DNA of 64,000 nt from Hydrocarboniphaga sp. (GTDB lineage: Bacteria > Pseudomonadota > Gammaproteobacteria > Nevskiales > Nevskiaceae), in the NCBI RefSeq assembly GCF_028291725.1, contig NZ_JAQGNT010000059.1:62001-126000 (forward strand), written 5' to 3'. A program made the position numbers and the translations under genes. Positions 61,961 through 64,000 of this stretch are shown piece after piece (the first letter of the stretch is position 1; each line of letters begins with the position of its first letter). The notes under the pieces are model-generated. The model was not told the origin of the DNA, made no database searches, and worked only from the letters and a program-made list of their open reading frames with translations.

Positions 61961-62356
61961 GTGCCGAAGGAATATTCCCGCAAGTCACGGATCAACATTC
62001 AGCTGCAGCGCGAGCTGACGGGTTTGATCCGTGATGAGTTGACCGACCCACGCGTGGCCAATGTGACGGTCACGCGCGTCGATGCCTCGCAGGACATGCG
62101 CAATGCCAGCGTGTTCATCAGCGTGATGGGTGAAGATGAGCGGATTCCCGAGGCGGCCAAGACGCTCAATCATGCGTCGGGCCGTTTGCGTCACGGGCTG
62201 GGGCAAAGGCTCAAGCTGCGCCACATCCCGGCGCTGCATTTTCTCGGCGATTTCCAGCTGGTGCAGGCTACTCGCGTGAGCCAGGTCATCCGCGATGCGA
62301 TCCGCAACGACGAGGGCAACGCCCGCGATCGCGACGACGACTCGACCGAGTCGTGA
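61961..62356 (+). CDS. rbfA: Ribosome-binding factor A RbfA
   Basis: The 131-residue protein has the KH-type RbfA fold: MPKEYSRKSRINIQLQREL, DPRVANVTVTRVDASQDMRNA and RLKLRHIPALHF. It supports 30S maturation and cold growth. The usual stretch after PxLHF (a Tyr-Asp-x-Ser motif) is replaced here by LGDFQLVQATRVSQVI, an unusual change. The GTG start is standard for this operon position; its stop overlaps the truB start (GTGA). Confidence 0.92.
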   Translation: MPKEYSRKSRINIQLQRELTGLIRDELTDPRVANVTVTRVDASQDMRNASVFISVMGEDERIPEAAKTLNHASGRLRHGLGQRLKLRHIPALHFLGDFQLVQATRVSQVIRDAIRNDEGNARDRDDDSTES

Positions 62357-63276
62357 ACCGTCGGCGGGACCGGCCAAGATGGCGCCGCGTCGATGGCATC
62401 GTTCTGCTCGACAAGCCGCTGGGCCTCAGCTCCAACGACGCGTTGCAGCGGGTCAAGAAATTGTTCAATGCGGAGCGCGCTGGCCATACCGGCAGCCTCG
62501 ATCCGCTGGCGACCGGTTTGCTGCCGATCTGCCTGGGTGAGGCGACCAAGCTCTGCGGAATCCTGCTCGAAGGTGACAAGCATTATCACGCCAGCGTCGT
62601 GTTGGGCATCAGCACGACTACCGGCGATGGAGAGGGGCAGGAACGCGCGCGATCGGATGCGTCGACAGTGATCCGGGAGGATATCGAGCGCGTTATGCCT
62701 CGGTTTCGCGGCTCGATTTCACAGATACCGCCGATGTACTCGGCGTTGAAGCAACAAGGTCAGGCGCTGTACAAATTGGCAAGAACCGGCCTCGAAGTCG
62801 AGCGACCCCCGCGCGACGTCCATATCCACAAGCTCGACATTCTTTCTTTCGAGCCGGGCCGGCTGGAACTGGACGTTGTCTGCTCAAAAGGGACTTACAT
62901 CCGCACGCTGGCCGAAGATCTGGCGGCCGCTTTCGGGCAGCAGGCGCATCTGGGTGGTTTGCGCAGAATCGGTGCCGCCCCGTTCGACGAAGGCGTACCG
63001 ATGATGAATTTGGAAACCTTGCAGCAGGCATCGGAACACGGTCAGGCGATGCTGGATGAGTTGCTGCTGCCGGCGATTGCCGGTCTCAGCCATTGGCAGC
63101 AGTGGCAGGCCGACGATGAGCAATTGCCGCTGCTGGCCGGTGGCCGGAGGATCAAGACCAGCGGTCTGAAGCCGGGCCGATTGGCCGTCGTCGATGCTCA
63201 AAACAGGCTCTGCGGCATGGCCCGGGTCGATCCGGACGGCATCGTGGCGCCCGAGCGGTGGCTGCTGCCGGAATGA
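62353..63276 (+). CDS. truB: tRNA pseudouridine(55) synthase TruB
   Basis: The 307-residue enzyme has GIVLLDKPLG-type start residues, HTGSLDPLATG with catalytic Asp50, and CSKGTYIRTLAEDL. It makes pseudouridine 55 in the T loop of tRNA. The GTG start overlaps the rbfA stop. Confidence 0.96.
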   Translation: MNRRRDRPRWRRVDGIVLLDKPLGLSSNDALQRVKKLFNAERAGHTGSLDPLATGLLPICLGEATKLCGILLEGDKHYHASVVLGISTTTGDGEGQERARSDASTVIREDIERVMPRFRGSISQIPPMYSALKQQGQALYKLARTGLEVERPPRDVHIHKLDILSFEPGRLELDVVCSKGTYIRTLAEDLAAAFGQQAHLGGLRRIGAAPFDEGVPMMNLETLQQASEHGQAMLDELLLPAIAGLSHWQQWQADDEQLPLLAGGRRIKTSGLKPGRLAVVDAQNRLCGMARVDPDGIVAPERWLLPE

Positions 63277-63281
63277 ACGAC

Positions 63282-63310
63282 TTGTGACCTCCACCAGGGG
63301 AGGCTACAAT
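63282..63310 (+). promoter_or_regulatory. Sigma-70 promoter of rpsO
   Basis: TTGTGA (63282-63287), a 17-base spacer and TACAAT (63305-63310) lie about 46 bases before the rpsO start. Confidence 0.7.
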
Positions 63311-63356
63311 TACGGACTTTGTTATAGCTTTAGACACGTTTTCGGAGTTTTTTAGA

Positions 63357-63626
63357 ATGACCCTCACCGTTGAACAGAAGGCTGGCGTGGTTGAGAAGTA
63401 TGCACGCGGCAAGAGCGATACCGGTTCGCCGGAAGTCCAGGTGGCCCTGTTGTCTGCCCGCATTGCGGATCTCTCCGGCCATTTCGAAAAGAACGCGAAG
63501 GATCACCATTCCCGCCGCGGTCTGCTGAAGATGGTCAATACGCGCCGTAGTCTCCTGGACTATCTGAAGCGTAAAGACGAATCGCGCTACACCAAGCTGA
63601 TCGGTGATCTGGGTCTGCGTCGCTGA
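63357..63626 (+). CDS. rpsO: 30S ribosomal protein S15
   Basis: The 89-residue protein has the S15 signature across its length ([37 protein letters not shown]). It binds 16S rRNA and 23S bridge B4. The ATG and length fit exactly. It has its own promoter and is followed by the pnp gene. Confidence 0.98.
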   Translation: MTLTVEQKAGVVEKYARGKSDTGSPEVQVALLSARIADLSGHFEKNAKDHHSRRGLLKMVNTRRSLLDYLKRKDESRYTKLIGDLGLRR

Positions 63627-63657
63627 TTTTTCCGATCGCGCGCTCCCGCTTCGCCCG

Positions 63658-63727
63658 TGGGGTCATGCGGTGCTCAGTCTGATGCTCGGTTAAATCCGCA
63701 TCGGTCCGAGCACACGCCATGACCCCA
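63658..63727 (+). other. rpsO-pnp intergenic hairpin
   Basis: TGGGGTCATG...TGCTC (63658-63675) pairs with GAGCA...CATGACCCCA (63708-63727), forming a long interrupted stem. The place matches the terminator / RNase III processing stem of the E. coli rpsO-pnp leader, which mediates PNPase autocontrol; the function here is inferred from position. Confidence 0.6.
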
Positions 63728-63839
63728 TTGTTGTTTCGGTAGATTTATTCGGATTTGGTTGTTCAAGCATATTTGGTTGTTCCAACAGGCGCAGCGCAAT
63801 GCGCTCCTGAGCTTTCATACTAGAAAAGTGAGCACTCCT

Positions 63840-64000
63840 ATGGCGATCCCCGCCACCCCCGCTACACCGATCAAGAAGAGCTTCAAGTACGGCTCTCACA
63901 ACGTCACTATCGAAACCGGTGCCGTCGCCCGCCAGGCGACCGCCGCGGTGATGATCAACGTCGACGACACTGTGCTGCTGGTCAGCGTCGTCGCCAAGAA
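63840..64000 (+). CDS. pnp: Polyribonucleotide nucleotidyltransferase (PNPase), 5' part
   Basis: The ATG at 63840 opens a frame reading [20 protein letters not shown] and then [18 protein letters not shown], the start of the first RNase PH domain of PNPase. The gene runs off the right edge. It degrades RNA 3' to 5' with phosphate. It follows rpsO as in other gammaproteobacteria. Confidence 0.95.
   Translation, partial: MAIPATPATPIKKSFKYGSHNVTIETGAVARQATAAVMINVDDTVLLVSVVAK

Overview
The window reads as chromosomal DNA of a GC-rich, free-living gammaproteobacterium. The evidence is the 3' half, which has the gene order dapB, carA, carB, greA, rlmE, ftsH, folP, glmM, tpiA, secG, tRNA-Leu, tRNA-fMet, rimP, nusA, infB, rbfA, truB, rpsO, pnp known from Pseudomonas and relatives. 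A GlrK/QseG/GlrR-type two-component locus and a full alginate operon agree with this. Gene order, protein style and the number of palindromic repeats suggest a Nevskiales- or Xanthomonadales-like lineage, but the sequence alone does not prove the genus. No rRNA, CRISPR array, prophage or intact insertion sequence was seen.

Layout. (1) 1-12176: a cellulose (bcs) operon with a BcsO/BcsP-like tail, bcsQ, a fused bcsA-bcsB, bcsZ, bcsC and a small TPR lipoprotein. (2) 12177-19607: single housekeeping or accessory genes (ParA-like ATPase, hotdog thioesterase, DUF3293 protein, two alpha/beta hydrolases, FabH-like synthase, NudL-type Nudix hydrolase, MazG-like half protein) separated by palindromic repeats. 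(3) 19608-22885, minus strand: GlrR-type sigma-54 activator, QseG-like lipoprotein and GlrK-type sensor kinase. (4) 22886-23383: an intergenic control region with three GlrR-type boxes and a canonical sigma-54 promoter pointing at the next operon. (5) 23384-40467: a complete alginate operon, manC(algA)-algD-alg8-alg44-algK-algE-algG-algI-algJ-algF-algX-algL, in an order different from Pseudomonas. (6) 40669-64000: the conserved housekeeping block, with an M20 peptidase and a radical SAM gene inserted between dapB and carA, and a LysE-type exporter between carA and carB.

How the genes work together. Two c-di-GMP-gated exopolysaccharide machines (PilZ domains in BcsA and Alg44) lie within about 20 kb. 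ManC and AlgD make GDP-mannuronate; Alg8/Alg44 polymerise it; AlgK/AlgE export it; AlgG epimerises, AlgI/J/F/X acetylate and AlgL trims in the periplasm. The most interesting inference is that the GlrK-GlrR system, known in enterobacteria for controlling the glmY sRNA through sigma-54, here appears wired to alginate synthesis.

A second theme is repeats. At least six palindromic families and two MITE-like elements with target duplications fill the intergenic gaps, and in several places they supply stop codons, sit inside a coding frame, or may act as terminators inside operons.
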